Below, piece after piece: positions 1 through 7,680 of a stretch of DNA of 41,273 bases (its first letter is position 1; each line of letters opens with the position of its first letter). A program made the position numbers and the translations under genes. Under the pieces are notes generated by a model. It saw only the letters and a program-made list of their open reading frames with translations, searched no databases and was not told where the DNA came from. The DNA is from Bacilli bacterium. GTDB lineage: Bacteria > Bacillota_I > Bacilli_A > Haloplasmatales > Haloplasmataceae. The DNA lies in contig JAAYWZ010000069.1 of assembly GCA_012516175.1 (NCBI GenBank), positions 1-41,273 of the forward strand, in the 5' to 3' direction.

Positions 1-70
1 TATTTCCATCTAAATATTCTTGAACTATTCTTAACTTCATTTCTTTACTTAACTTAGCTTTTCTTCCCAA
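1..70 (-). CDS. IS3-family transposase OrfA, N-terminal 23 residues only
   Basis: The reading frame starts with TTG at 70-68 and stays open to the window edge. The first residues, M-G-R-K-A-K-L-S-K-E, run into a basic helix K-L-R-I-V-Q-E-Y-L-D-G. This looks like the start of the helix-turn-helix DNA-binding domain of IS150-group OrfA proteins. An AAAGGGG ribosome binding site lies about 9 bases upstream of TTG, which supports this start; there is no in-frame ATG nearer the IS tip. Only the beginning is present, so whether the element is intact cannot be judged. Confidence 0.6.
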   Translation of the reverse strand, partial: MGRKAKLSKEMKLRIVQEYLDGN

Positions 71-141
71 ATGAAAAATCCCCTTTCTGTAGATAGTACA
101 TTTTATTTTTTAGTACTGTCTACTTTAAGGGGATCATATCA
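1..141 (-). mobile_element. Left end of an IS3-family (IS150-like) insertion sequence, partial
   Basis: The element runs off the left edge of the window. Read on the minus strand its outer end is at 141 and starts TGATATGATCCCC, followed by TTAAAGTAGACAG. This resembles IS3/IS150-group termini (TG start, then a CCCC..AAAGT..GACA-like block). The transposase OrfA start lies about 70 bases inside the tip. The outermost 33 bases (109-141) recur exactly at 10969-11001. The other end and any target duplication are outside the window. Confidence 0.75.
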
Positions 142-225
142 AATAACCCTTTTTTCTTATGGTTTTATGTTAAAATGCATATTATGGAATTTATTGTAAA
201 AAGTTAAAGAAAAAATAAAATATTA

Positions 226-254
226 CTGAAATATCAAAATAATCTTGATATAAT
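226..254 (+). promoter_or_regulatory. Promoter of tag
   Basis: Candidate -35 CTGAAA (226-231), 17-base spacer, -10 TATAAT (249-254), followed by the GGTGAGG ribosome binding site (271-277) just before the ATG at 282. Confidence 0.55.
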
Positions 255-281
255 ATGAATAAGGATTAAAGGTGAGGAAAC

Positions 282-866
282 ATGAAACGGTGTGACTGGT
301 GTTATGTAGACAATCTATACATGCAGTATCATGATGAAGAATGGGGAAAACCAGTATTCGATGATCGACGCTTATTTGAAATGTTAATCTTAGAGATGTT
401 TCAAGCAGGTCTAAGTTGGCATACCATTTTAAAAAAACGCAAGAATTTCCAAGATGCATTTGATAACTTTGATTATGTAAGAGTAAGTCAATATGATGAA
501 GAAAAGATAAATGAATTAATGAATAATCAGGGTATCATTAGAAATAGGCTGAAGATTTTAGCTGCTATTAATAATGCGAAGCAGTATATGAAAATTCAGG
601 AAGAGTACGGAAGTTTTGCGGATTTTTTATGGAGCTATGTTAATCATCATCCCATCATCAATCATTATCAAAGTCTAAAAGAAATACCAGCCACCTCAAA
701 TTTATCTGACAAAATCGCTAAAGATTTAAAAAATAAGGGGTTTAAATTTTTAGGTAGCACGATTATTTACTCATATCTTCAAGCCGTAGGTGTAGTTGAT
801 GATCACATTGATGATTGTTTTTGTAAAAATAAAGACAAAGGTGAAAATACAAGAAAATATGAGTAA
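282..866 (+). CDS. tag: DNA-3-methyladenine glycosylase I
   Basis: This protein removes 3-methyladenine from alkylated DNA as the first step of base excision repair in the cytoplasm. It has 194 residues, close to E. coli Tag (187). The zinc-site residues characteristic of Tag are at the expected positions: C4, H17, H175 and C179. The catalytic-pocket glutamate E38 lies in the F-E-M-L-I-L-E block, followed by Q-A-G-L-S-W (41-46). The N-terminal R-C-D-W-C and H-D-E-E-W-G blocks are also typical. The start is set by GGTGAGG four bases upstream. The YwqG-like gene follows 42 bases downstream with its own ribosome binding site and is probably co-transcribed. The C-terminal tail is slightly longer and charged. 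Assignment is near certain. Confidence 0.95.
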   Translation: MKRCDWCYVDNLYMQYHDEEWGKPVFDDRRLFEMLILEMFQAGLSWHTILKKRKNFQDAFDNFDYVRVSQYDEEKINELMNNQGIIRNRLKILAAINNAKQYMKIQEEYGSFADFLWSYVNHHPIINHYQSLKEIPATSNLSDKIAKDLKNKGFKFLGSTIIYSYLQAVGVVDDHIDDCFCKNKDKGENTRKYE

Positions 867-908
867 ATAATATTAGATGTTATTTATATAAGGTACGGAG
901 GAATTAGG

Positions 909-1772
909 ATGGGTTTATTCGGAAAGAAGGATGTTTTGGAGCTTATTGACGAAAGTTTCAAAAAAGAAATGCGAAGAGTGGGGTTAGAAAAATATACAGC
1001 CAAACTATTCCCAATCGCTAAACAAGCAATTTACCTTGATTTGGTAAAGATTAATGAAGAAAATATCCCTATTGGGGCATCAAAAATAGGTGGACATCCT
1101 GATATCTTTTTAGGATTTCATTGGCCAAGCAATGGTGATGTCCTTTTAGCATTTCTTGCCCAAATTAATTTAAAAGAGATAAGTAATTTGCATGATGGTT
1201 CCTTACTTCCAAGAACTGGACATCTATATTTCTTTTATGATTGTGTGAATATGCCCGAGGGTAATATTCATAGCGATAAGAATGGCTTCCGAGTATTATA
1301 TTATGATACTTCAGAACAACCATTAATACGTATAGATTATCCTGAAAAACTAAAGCACCAAAGAAATAGTATATTCCCTACCTGTCAGGTATCTTTCCGC
1401 AATAAATGGTCATTACCATCCTATGAAGAGCGTAAGTTTAATAATGATAATTATCTTAACTATATAGCACTAGAAAATGGTAAAGAAACATATTTACTTG
1501 GCTATTGTAAAAATATTCAAGGTGATGTTAGAGAAACATGTGCCATAGTTAACTTAAATATCAATCATTATGAGGAAGAAAAAATTGTGCGTACTGATTT
1601 AAAACGCATTAATAAAGATAAAGAAGAATGGATTTTATTATTCCAGTTAGATTCTGTTGAAGAGTGCAAGATGATGTGGTGTGATATGGGAATGCTCTAC
1701 TTTATGATAAAAGAGGAAGATTTGCGAAATAAGCGTTTTGATAAAACATGGTTAGTGTTACAGTGTTATTAA
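909..1772 (+). CDS. YwqG-like DUF1963 family protein
   Basis: This is a soluble 287-residue protein of unknown biochemical role. It carries the blocks typical of DUF1963/YwqG: an S-K-I-G-G-H-P-D segment near residue 60, then W-P, then F-L-A-Q-I-N-L around 85-91, and L-P-R-T-G-H-L-Y-F-F-Y around 100-110. There is no signal peptide or membrane segment. The GGAGG at 898-902 fixes the ATG. It sits directly behind tag, and a hairpin terminator follows, so tag and this gene look like a two-gene unit. Family membership is clear; no function is established, and a link with DNA repair is only suggested by position. Confidence 0.85.
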   Translation: MGLFGKKDVLELIDESFKKEMRRVGLEKYTAKLFPIAKQAIYLDLVKINEENIPIGASKIGGHPDIFLGFHWPSNGDVLLAFLAQINLKEISNLHDGSLLPRTGHLYFFYDCVNMPEGNIHSDKNGFRVLYYDTSEQPLIRIDYPEKLKHQRNSIFPTCQVSFRNKWSLPSYEERKFNNDNYLNYIALENGKETYLLGYCKNIQGDVRETCAIVNLNINHYEEEKIVRTDLKRINKDKEEWILLFQLDSVEECKMMWCDMGMLYFMIKEEDLRNKRFDKTWLVLQCY

Positions 1773-1782
1773 TCATAATATA

Positions 1783-1810
1783 AAAGGCACAATTAATTTT
1801 TTGTGCCTTT
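1783..1810 (+). terminator. Hairpin terminator after the tag/YwqG-like pair
   Basis: Ten-base-pair perfect stem (1783-1792 with 1801-1810) ending in a short T-rich flank, 10 bases after the stop codon. Confidence 0.6.
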
Positions 1811-1817
1811 ATTCATG

Positions 1818-1846
1818 TTGATGAAATTTAGTTAATCTGTTATAAT
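1818..1846 (+). promoter_or_regulatory. Promoter of the 109-residue membrane protein gene
   Basis: -35 TTGATG (1818-1823), 17-base spacer, -10 TATAAT (1841-1846). GAGGTGAT precedes the ATG at 1876. Confidence 0.55.
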
Positions 1847-1875
1847 AATGAGCAAGAAAACATCGAGGTGATATT

Positions 1876-2205
1876 ATGAGCATTTATCATGTTATTCTAC
1901 TTGTAATTGGCTTTCTTTATAGTGTCATGACTATTCTTGCCTGTATCAGCCAGTACTTTTTCAAAAAAGTTACTCCAGTTAATAACACGGTTATGCTTGT
2001 TGGTGGTGTAGTTCTCTTTACTTCTTTGTTACTATTTTTGTTAGATAGAAGAGAAATCCTTATTCCTGTTATCGTAAGTTTAGTTATTATTCATATAGCT
2101 GCTATTCTAAATGGATTATATATGTATAAGAAAGTTAACTTATCACATCATATTGCTCGTTTCTGTATATCCGCTGTTATTATTGCATTATACTTAATAG
2201 GTTAA
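1876..2205 (+). CDS. Small four-helix membrane protein of unknown function
   Basis: The 109-residue protein is almost entirely hydrophobic. Four membrane spans can be seen, at about residues 4-27, 38-56, 62-82 and 92-108, joined by short basic or polar loops (F-K-K-V, D-R-R-E, Y-K-K-V). No catalytic or transport motif is recognised. It has its own promoter and a strong GAGGTGAT ribosome binding site, and ends in a terminator hairpin, so it is probably a monocistronic gene. No family is assigned. Confidence 0.7.
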   Translation: MSIYHVILLVIGFLYSVMTILACISQYFFKKVTPVNNTVMLVGGVVLFTSLLLFLLDRREILIPVIVSLVIIHIAAILNGLYMYKKVNLSHHIARFCISAVIIALYLIG

Positions 2206-2233
2206 AAAATCACGAGTTCTCCTCGTGATTTTT
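2205..2233. terminator. Bidirectional terminator
   Basis: Twelve-base-pair stem (2205-2216 with 2222-2233) with a five-base loop and A/T runs on both sides. It separates the convergent membrane protein gene (+) and the 62-residue gene (-), and overlaps the 3' end of the latter. Confidence 0.8.
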
Positions 2234-2398
2234 GTTTAAACTTAAGATCTTTTTAATCTTATTATATACAATCTCAACTTCTTCTTTAAAACTAGGATCT
2301 TCTTGCTTCAATAGTTCTTCTGCCATTTCTAAATCTTCTTTAGTATAAAAATTCTTAGCCTTTAACTTTTCTAATTGTTGTTTATGACTACGGTTCAT
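2210..2398 (-). CDS. Small charged protein, 62 residues, unknown
   Basis: The protein is rich in Lys and Glu and probably all helical; the E-K-L-K, D-L-E-M-A-E-E-L-L and V-Y-N-K-I-K-K-I blocks suggest amphipathic helices or a short coiled coil. It starts with ATG behind GGTGAG at a sensible distance, 24 bases after the stop of the SRAP gene and on the same strand, so it is probably co-transcribed with it. The stop lies in the bidirectional terminator stem. No family is recognised. Composition and context support it as real rather than chance. Confidence 0.6.
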   Translation of the reverse strand: MNRSHKQQLEKLKAKNFYTKEDLEMAEELLKQEDPSFKEEVEIVYNKIKKILSLNKNHEENS

Positions 2399-2405
2399 TA
2401 TCTCA

Positions 2406-2433
2406 CCCTATCTTAGTATAAACTAGGATAGGG
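2406..2433 (-). promoter_or_regulatory. Intercistronic hairpin over the SRAP stop codon
   Basis: CCCTATC (2406-2412) pairs with GATAGGG (2427-2433), and an inner TAGT/ACTA extends the stem. On the transcript it includes the SRAP stop (2425-2423) and abuts the GGTGAG of the next gene, so it could couple or damp translation of the 62-residue protein. The structure is seen; the role is inferred. Confidence 0.4.
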
Positions 2434-3100
2434 GTCTTATACATTCTGGTGACTCGAATCTCGCATTATTTACAACTTCTGATACCCGGTAAGCAGTCAT
2501 TTTCGTATCAGGATAAGGCACTAACAATGATTTTAGTAACTCTAAATCAGATATTCGAGGATTTAACCATAGTTTTTCCGTTTCTTCATTAAGGATTACT
2601 GGCATGCGGTCATGAATATTTTTCATTAAATCATTTGGATTAGTTGTTAAGATGGTACAAGTAAACTGTTTGGTACCATCTTCTAAAATATTCGCATTCC
2701 ATAAACCAGCAAACACCATAAGTTTACTATCGTTAAGGATAATTCTATATGGTAGCTTTTGATTACCAAACTTCTGCCATTCATAAAAGCCATCAGCTAA
2801 AATGATGCAGCGTTGCCTTCTGAAAGCATCTTTAAACATTGGTTTCTCATCGATGGTTTCTGCTTTCGCATTAATGGCCATGAATTTATTATCTTTTGCC
2901 CAATGTGGTACATAACCCCATTTTAGTGGTCCAATCCGATTTTTCTTACCATCATTTATAATCGCTAAGACTTGATTTGTTGGGGCGATATTATATCTTG
3001 GTAAATAATAATCAATATCCTCTTCTTCGATATCATAGCGGTCTTTAAGAATGGTGATTAGATCTGTTTTATCTAAAGTAAAAGTGATGCGTCCGCACAT
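2423..3100 (-). CDS. SRAP-domain abasic-site protein (YedK/HMCES family)
   Basis: SRAP proteins form a stable thiazolidine crosslink with abasic sites in single-stranded DNA through Cys2, shielding them during replication. Starting at the ATG at 3100 gives M-C-G-R-I, so Cys2 becomes the N-terminal residue once Met is removed. The frame extends about 20 codons upstream, but that start would abolish activity, and GGAGG lies 6-7 bases before the chosen ATG. Key residues follow the YedK spacing: C2, N77, E107 (in D-G-F-Y-E-W) and H163 (in I-H-D-R-M-P). Length is 225 residues, normal for the family. It is divergent from the DUF4250 gene and upstream of the 62-residue gene. Confidence 0.93.
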   Translation of the reverse strand: MCGRITFTLDKTDLITILKDRYDIEEEDIDYYLPRYNIAPTNQVLAIINDGKKNRIGPLKWGYVPHWAKDNKFMAINAKAETIDEKPMFKDAFRRQRCIILADGFYEWQKFGNQKLPYRIILNDSKLMVFAGLWNANILEDGTKQFTCTILTTNPNDLMKNIHDRMPVILNEETEKLWLNPRISDLELLKSLLVPYPDTKMTAYRVSEVVNNARFESPECIRPLS

Positions 3101-3152
3101 ATTATCCTCCATATCATAAATAGGTTCATTTTTTATTCTATAATGAATTATT

Positions 3153-3181
3153 ATTATATTCAATGTTTATGAATAATTGAA
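3153..3181 (-). promoter_or_regulatory. Promoter of the SRAP gene
   Basis: On the minus strand: -35 TTCAAT (3181-3176), 17-base spacer, -10 TATAAT (3158-3153). Its -35 overlaps the -35 of the divergent promoter at 3177-3205. Confidence 0.55.
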
Positions 3182-3205
3182 TATTATTTTGAGTAATGTT
3201 ACAAT
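3177..3205 (+). promoter_or_regulatory. Promoter of the DUF4250 gene
   Basis: -35 TTGAAT (3177-3182), 17-base spacer, -10 TACAAT (3200-3205). Confidence 0.5.
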
Positions 3206-3232
3206 AGGAGTAAATAGAGGTGGGTGAATATT

Positions 3233-3439
3233 ATGGATAACGAAAAGATTCTCCAAATGAGTGACGAAATGTTGCTGAGTTTTATTAATGCTAAGTTAAG
3301 AGTATATTATAAGAACTTACCAGAGTTATGCGAGGATTTGAATTTAGATCCAGATGTGATTGTTGATCGTTTAAAAGCGATTAATTATATTTATAGTGCA
3401 CAATTAAATCAATTTGTCCATAAAGATTCGCTTATTTAA
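3233..3439 (+). CDS. DUF4250 family small protein
   Basis: The protein has 68 residues from the ATG at 3233. A GTG at 3224 would add three residues, but AGGTGG is better spaced for the ATG. The blocks M-L-L-S-F-I-N-A-K-L-R, L-P-E-L-C-E-D-L-N-L-D and the C-terminal N-Q-F-V are those of DUF4250, a short family of unknown function common in Clostridia and Bacilli. The pattern suggests a small helical fold that may resemble a helix-turn-helix. It stands alone between a divergent promoter and a strong terminator. Family recognised; function unknown. Confidence 0.8.
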   Translation: MDNEKILQMSDEMLLSFINAKLRVYYKNLPELCEDLNLDPDVIVDRLKAINYIYSAQLNQFVHKDSLI

Positions 3440-3441
3440 AG

Positions 3442-3465
3442 CTACACATTTGTGTAGTTTTTTTA
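3442..3465 (+). terminator. Rho-independent terminator of the DUF4250 gene
   Basis: CTACAC (3442-3447) pairs with GTGTAG (3452-3457), followed by an eight-base T tract (3458-3465). Confidence 0.8.
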
Positions 3466-3481
3466 TTTTCAGGGAATTAAA

Positions 3482-3524
3482 AATAGAATATTCTATTCAA
3501 AATATATAGAGATTATTATATAAT
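3482..3524 (+). promoter_or_regulatory. Promoter with a 16-bp palindrome over the -35
   Basis: -35 TTCAAA (3496-3501), 17-base spacer, -10 TATAAT (3519-3524). A perfect palindrome, AATAGAATATTCTATT, occupies 3482-3497 and overlaps the first bases of the -35, a typical repressor position. Which regulator binds is unknown. Confidence 0.55.
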
Positions 3525-3550
3525 AGTAGTAATAACTTAGGAGGTATAAT

Positions 3551-4393
3551 ATGAAGTTTTTTCAAAAGATCTATGCTTTATCGACAAAAGGATTTGGATT
3601 TGCGTTACTATCCTTATTATTATCAGGTCTATTCTATGCAATTTCAATTGTCGTTGTTCTGAATACTCATTTATTACCTGTCCTCACATCTGGTCTAGAT
3701 TCCTTTGCGAAAGAGACAGGTTGTGCAATTGTTGAGTATGAATTGGACTGTTATGAAGATTATTATGAATATGAAGGCCTAATTATTGATTTAAACTTTA
3801 ATGATGAGGATGCTAAAGATCTTAGCCCTGAGACGGTTGTCTTTACAAAATCAAAAGTTTATTATGGCGGTAATGCCTTTGAATATCAAACTTTAATTGA
3901 TGCGATGAAACTTGAACCTAACCAAACAATGGATGAGTTAATAGATACTATTGAAGGATTTGTTAAAAAGACAAGCGTTAGAAACATCTTTACTATAACA
4001 ATCGTAGCGACCATCTATTACAGTCTTGCCCATCTCGTAATGGCTTCAATTGTGCAATCAATGATTAAGAAACGTACTGGTGAAAATAAATTTAGTCAAG
4101 CATATAAACTTACTGCTTACATCGCTTTACCTTACATTGTATTTAATGCTTTAACGCGAATGGTCATCAGTGCTTCACTCCCAGGCTTAATCTCATCAAT
4201 TATTACTAACTTCTTGCCACTCATTGGTTTAGCTTCTCGCATTGGTATTGATTTAGGTATTTTATCACTGCTTACAGCACTCGTGTTGAAATATGGTTTA
4301 CCTAAACCAGAGCTACAGGATGAAGTTATCGAGGGAGAGGTTGTAGTAACCTCACCCGTAGAAGAAAATATTGAAGATAATATTCAAGTATAA
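3551..4393 (+). CDS. DUF1189-like integral membrane protein
   Basis: The protein has 280 residues. It starts with a short basic N-terminus (K-F-F-Q-K-I-Y-A-L) and a first membrane helix at about 18-42, then a roughly 100-residue acidic extracytoplasmic region. Four more helices lie between about 148 and 246, and the tail is acidic and cytoplasmic. This layout, and the N-terminal F-F-Q-K-I-Y start, resemble the DUF1189 family of Bacillota membrane proteins. GGAGG sits 6 bases before ATG. It has its own promoter with a palindrome and its own terminator, so it is probably monocistronic. Function unknown; the family call is by pattern. Confidence 0.6.
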   Translation: MKFFQKIYALSTKGFGFALLSLLLSGLFYAISIVVVLNTHLLPVLTSGLDSFAKETGCAIVEYELDCYEDYYEYEGLIIDLNFNDEDAKDLSPETVVFTKSKVYYGGNAFEYQTLIDAMKLEPNQTMDELIDTIEGFVKKTSVRNIFTITIVATIYYSLAHLVMASIVQSMIKKRTGENKFSQAYKLTAYIALPYIVFNALTRMVISASLPGLISSIITNFLPLIGLASRIGIDLGILSLLTALVLKYGLPKPELQDEVIEGEVVVTSPVEENIEDNIQV

Positions 4394-4413
4394 TACCGGA
4401 TGTCTCCGGTATT
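4392..4413 (+). terminator. Terminator hairpin after the DUF1189-like gene
   Basis: Nine-base-pair stem (4392-4400 with 4405-4413), loop TGTC, overlapping the stop codon. The T tract is interrupted. Confidence 0.6.
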
Positions 4414-4478
4414 ATGTTTATTTTGAGGAAAATCGCTTATAATTAGGATAGATAATATTATATTATTAGGTGATGCTT

Positions 4479-5504
4479 ATGAAGTGGCGTATGCATGGTG
4501 CTAATCCAGAAAAACTTTATGAGCAATTTGGGATTCCCATGCCGGAAAAAGTGATTGATTATAGTGATAATGGTAATGCGATTACCAGAACAAAACCATT
4601 CAATATTAACTATGAAGCTTTATTTAATGACTACCCTGATGATGAGGTAAGAAGATTAAAAGAAATCATTTCCGTTAAAGATCAAGTACCAATCGAAAAC
4701 ATCCTTTTTGCGAATGGCACAAATGAGTTAATCTATATTCTTGCTTCGTATTATCAAAATCAAACAGTTGCAGTTTTTCATCCCACCTATTCTGAATATG
4801 AAAAAGCGTTTAAAGCTTATGATGCTAAAGTTGAACATGTCTTTGATTTTACGGAAATTAAAGAACATCATCGAGCTATAATCATCTGTAATCCGAATAA
4901 TCCCACAGGAAGATTCTTTGACTATAGTATTATGAATGAAGTGGTTATGAAACTTGCAAGTCATAATACAGATATCATTATCGATGAAGCTTATATCGAC
5001 TTTATGCCTAAAGCGAAACGCACCTTAGATATAGTTAATTATCGTAATGTATATCTACTTAGGAGTCTTACTAAATTCTTCAATATGTCAGGCTTAAGAA
5101 TTGGTTACGTATTAAGTCATAAAGATAATATCGAAAAGATAAAAAGACGCCAACCTACCTGGAGTGTAAATAGTATCGCCCAAGCTGTTTGTGAAGTCTA
5201 TTTAAATGATGAAGATTTCATAAGGCGTACGAAAGAATTTTATCAAGAAGAACGAAATCGTTTCTTTAAAGAAATCACTAAACTTGGTTTCAAATATCTA
5301 CCTAGTGATGTTAACTTTTTCTTAATGGAAGTAGAAGATGATATTGATATAATTAAGTACTTATTAGAAAAAGGTATTGTTGTCCGTCATACCCGTAACT
5401 TCCCAAGGTTAGATGGAAAATATATTAGGATTTCACTGAAATCAAGAGAAGAAAATGATTATTTACTTGATGCCTTAAGAAGTTATGTAAGTAAACGTAA
5501 ATAA
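4479..5504 (+). CDS. PLP-dependent class I/II aminotransferase, HisC/CobD-like
   Basis: This is a fold-type I PLP enzyme of 341 residues. The Schiff-base lysine is K199 in S-L-T-K-F-F, followed by the phosphate- and substrate-binding S-G-L-R-I-G-Y. Upstream are the N-P-N-N-P-T-G motif and D-E-A-Y (the Asp that contacts the PLP nitrogen). The start M-K-W-R-M-H-G-A-N-P recalls threonine-phosphate decarboxylase (CobD) and histidinol-phosphate aminotransferase (HisC), which share this fold. No histidine or cobalamin gene is nearby, so the substrate is unresolved. The ATG at 4479 is chosen over the upstream GTG/ATG because AGGTGATG is spaced for it. It stands alone between two terminators. Confidence 0.8.
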   Translation: MKWRMHGANPEKLYEQFGIPMPEKVIDYSDNGNAITRTKPFNINYEALFNDYPDDEVRRLKEIISVKDQVPIENILFANGTNELIYILASYYQNQTVAVFHPTYSEYEKAFKAYDAKVEHVFDFTEIKEHHRAIIICNPNNPTGRFFDYSIMNEVVMKLASHNTDIIIDEAYIDFMPKAKRTLDIVNYRNVYLLRSLTKFFNMSGLRIGYVLSHKDNIEKIKRRQPTWSVNSIAQAVCEVYLNDEDFIRRTKEFYQEERNRFFKEITKLGFKYLPSDVNFFLMEVEDDIDIIKYLLEKGIVVRHTRNFPRLDGKYIRISLKSREENDYLLDALRSYVSKRK

Positions 5505-5527
5505 AAAGGTTGGTTAGCCAACCTTTT
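5504..5527 (+). terminator. Rho-independent terminator after the PLP enzyme gene
   Basis: Ten-base-pair perfect stem (5504-5513 with 5518-5527), loop TTAG, partly T-rich flank. Confidence 0.75.
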
Positions 5528-5552
5528 ATTATTATGGTATAGGGGTAAAGTT

Positions 5553-6907
5553 ATGTTAAGAAAATATATCGCTCCCAAAATTTTCTATAAAGAACTATTC
5601 ATTATCATTATCCCAATTATTATTCAATTCTTTGTGCAAAATTTTATCAACTTTCTTGATAATATCATGGTAGGTCAATTAGGGGAAGGAGAAATCGCTG
5701 GAGTTGCAGTTGCCAATCAATATTATAAATCTTTTATCCCATTTTAGTATCAATTTGTCAAGGTGCCGCGATTTTTACCGCCCAATATTATGGTCAAGGT
5801 AATTATCAGGAAGTACAAAAAATCTTTTCCATTAAACTTATTTTTCCGAGTTTAGCTACCTTATTCTTTTTCTTTGTTGGAGTATTATTTCCCCAAAGAA
5901 TTATTGGATTCTTTGTCGATGCAAATCTTGATGCCTATAAACATGGTGTAAAATATCTAAAAATCGTCATATGGAGTTATCTACCATTAAGTATTAGTAG
6001 TGCCTTTGCCTTCACTTTACGTCCACTTAAACTTACGCATATCCCTATGATTGCGGTTATAGTGGGAATGAGCACAAATGCGCTCCTTAACTTCTTATTA
6101 ATTTATGGTTTTTGGATTTTTCCTGCCTTAGGAGTTGAAGGAGCAGCCATAGCGACGGTCATTGCGCGTATCATGGAGTTAATTGTCTACATAGTATTAT
6201 TTTTTAAGAATGATTATCCTTTTAAGACGAAAATTGCTAATTACTTTAAAATAGATTTAGATTTAGTCAGAAAGACTTTTGTGAAGGTTGTACCATTATT
6301 CTTTAATGAAGTTTTATTCACTTCAGCATTAACCATTATCTTTAAAACCTACAGCAACTTAGGGCAAAAGGAAATCGCCGTTATTAATATTGCTGATGTG
6401 ATAAGTCAGATTGTCTATATACTCGCTAGTGGCTTAGGTACAGCAGCTAATATCTTTGTTGGTATCCATTTAGGTAATAATGAACTTAAAGAAGCCGAAG
6501 ATAACGCTAATTACTTGTTAGGCTATTCAGTAGGGATGGGAATCATCATAACCTTTATCTTAAGCATCATTTCCTTCATCGTTCCACACTTCTACAATAT
6601 CCAACCCCAAACTAAGGTATTAACAACATATGCAATTCTTATCCACGCCTTTATGGCTCCAGTAACGATGTTAACAAGGATACCCTTCTTTGTGTTACGG
6701 AGTGGGGGGAGGGTATATGAAGTTTTACTTTTAGATGCCATTTTCATGTGGATAGTGAAAGTACCTGTTGCCATAATCTGTGGTTATGTTCTTCATTTCC
6801 CCATCTTACCACTCTTTTTGGCGGTAGAAGCGACCAGGATCTTAAATGCGACTATTAGTATGGCATTATATAAAAAGAAAAGATGGCTAACTAACCTCAC
6901 ATCTTAG
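5553..6907 (+). pseudogene. MATE-family multidrug exporter, disrupted by a one-base frameshift
   Basis: MATE proteins export cationic drugs using a Na+ or H+ gradient. The first frame gives residues 1-64, including the N-terminal I-D/D-N-I-M-V-G-Q-L-G block of the first MATE helices, and then hits TAG at 5745-5747. The next frame (open from 5744 to 6907) continues the homology without a gap, with L-V-S-I-C-Q-G-A-A and A-Q-Y-Y-G-Q-G-N. Adding one T to the TTTT run at 5742-5745 restores one reading frame of 451 codons, the usual MATE length with 12 spans. A later in-frame ATG (6047) would miss the first third of the protein. The 3' end overlaps the stop codon of the convergent ABC permease. Either a recent pseudogene, a phase-variable tract, or a homopolymer error. 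Confidence 0.85.
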
Positions 6908-7677
6908 GAACCTGTAGATAAGTAATGTTTAACGCCATAATTCCATATCAAAATGCAAGGGATGATAAAGAGTATGCCTAGTAAGGGAGTAAAGGCATAA
7001 ATGACCTGATTATTTTTACCTAAGACATAAAGAAGTGGTAAGTAATTAACTACACCATAAGGTATTACAAAGGTAAAAAGCTTTTTCACCCAATCCTTAT
7101 ATATATTGATGGGATATTGGGAGATTTCTCTTCCTCCATCAGTTAGGATATTGATTACTTCTAACCCTTCAATAGTAAAGAAACATAGTGTTGCACCAAT
7201 CATGTAAATTCCCGCAAAAATAAAGATGCCACTAATAATCATTAATATAAATGTGAGTATCTTAATGATATTCCAATCAATTTGCACTTTTGTAAGTGCA
7301 ATAATAAAAATTACCACTGCTTGAAATAAACGACCAATACGGGTAAATTCAAATTGACTTCCTAGAACTTGCACTATTGTTGACCGTGGTCTAACTAGGA
7401 TGCGGTCAAAGTCACCTGTTACAACTAAGCGAGAAAAATTATCGAAGCCCCGCACAAAACATTCAGTTAGAGAAAAGGCTATATGAATAATTACATAACA
7501 AAGGGCTACTTCCCACAAGGACCAGCCCTTTATTTCCTGGAAGCGTTGAAATAAAAAATATATTCCTAAGAATACTGAGAAGGGAACAAAGATTTGACCA
7601 ATGGATAGAAGGATAAAACTGGTGCGATATTCTAATTGACTTTTAAATAAGATTTTTACATATTTCCAATACAACAT
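6904..7677 (-). CDS. ABC-2 type permease, DUF990 family (second subunit)
   Basis: This 257-residue integral membrane protein has about six hydrophobic spans. The cytoplasmic segment G-D-F-D-R-I-L-V-R-P (near residue 90) is the hallmark of the DUF990/ABC-2 permease family. It is last in a three-gene exporter operon: ATPase (9449-8481), first permease (8484-7681), then this one 3 bases later. The pair of unequal permeases plus one ATPase is the standard composition of this family, which includes poorly characterised exporters. Its substrate cannot be read from sequence. The TAA stop shares two bases with the TAG of the convergent MATE gene. Confidence 0.85.
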   Translation of the reverse strand: MLYWKYVKILFKSQLEYRTSFILLSIGQIFVPFSVFLGIYFLFQRFQEIKGWSLWEVALCYVIIHIAFSLTECFVRGFDNFSRLVVTGDFDRILVRPRSTIVQVLGSQFEFTRIGRLFQAVVIFIIALTKVQIDWNIIKILTFILMIISGIFIFAGIYMIGATLCFFTIEGLEVINILTDGGREISQYPINIYKDWVKKLFTFVIPYGVVNYLPLLYVLGKNNQVIYAFTPLLGILFIIPCILIWNYGVKHYLSTGS

Positions 7678-7680
7678 CTC

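Noticed and set aside
142-281. Possible riboswitch or RNA gene between the IS and tag
   Set aside because: No stable stem structure is seen; the stretch is A/T rich and explained by the tag promoter.
2423-3163. Longer SRAP start with 21 extra N-terminal residues
   Set aside because: The catalytic Cys must be residue 2, and the ribosome binding site fits the ATG at 3100.
6047-6907. A separate short MATE gene starting at 6047
   Set aside because: Homology extends upstream in the same frame to 5744 and joins the first 64 residues through a one-base slip, so it is one broken gene.
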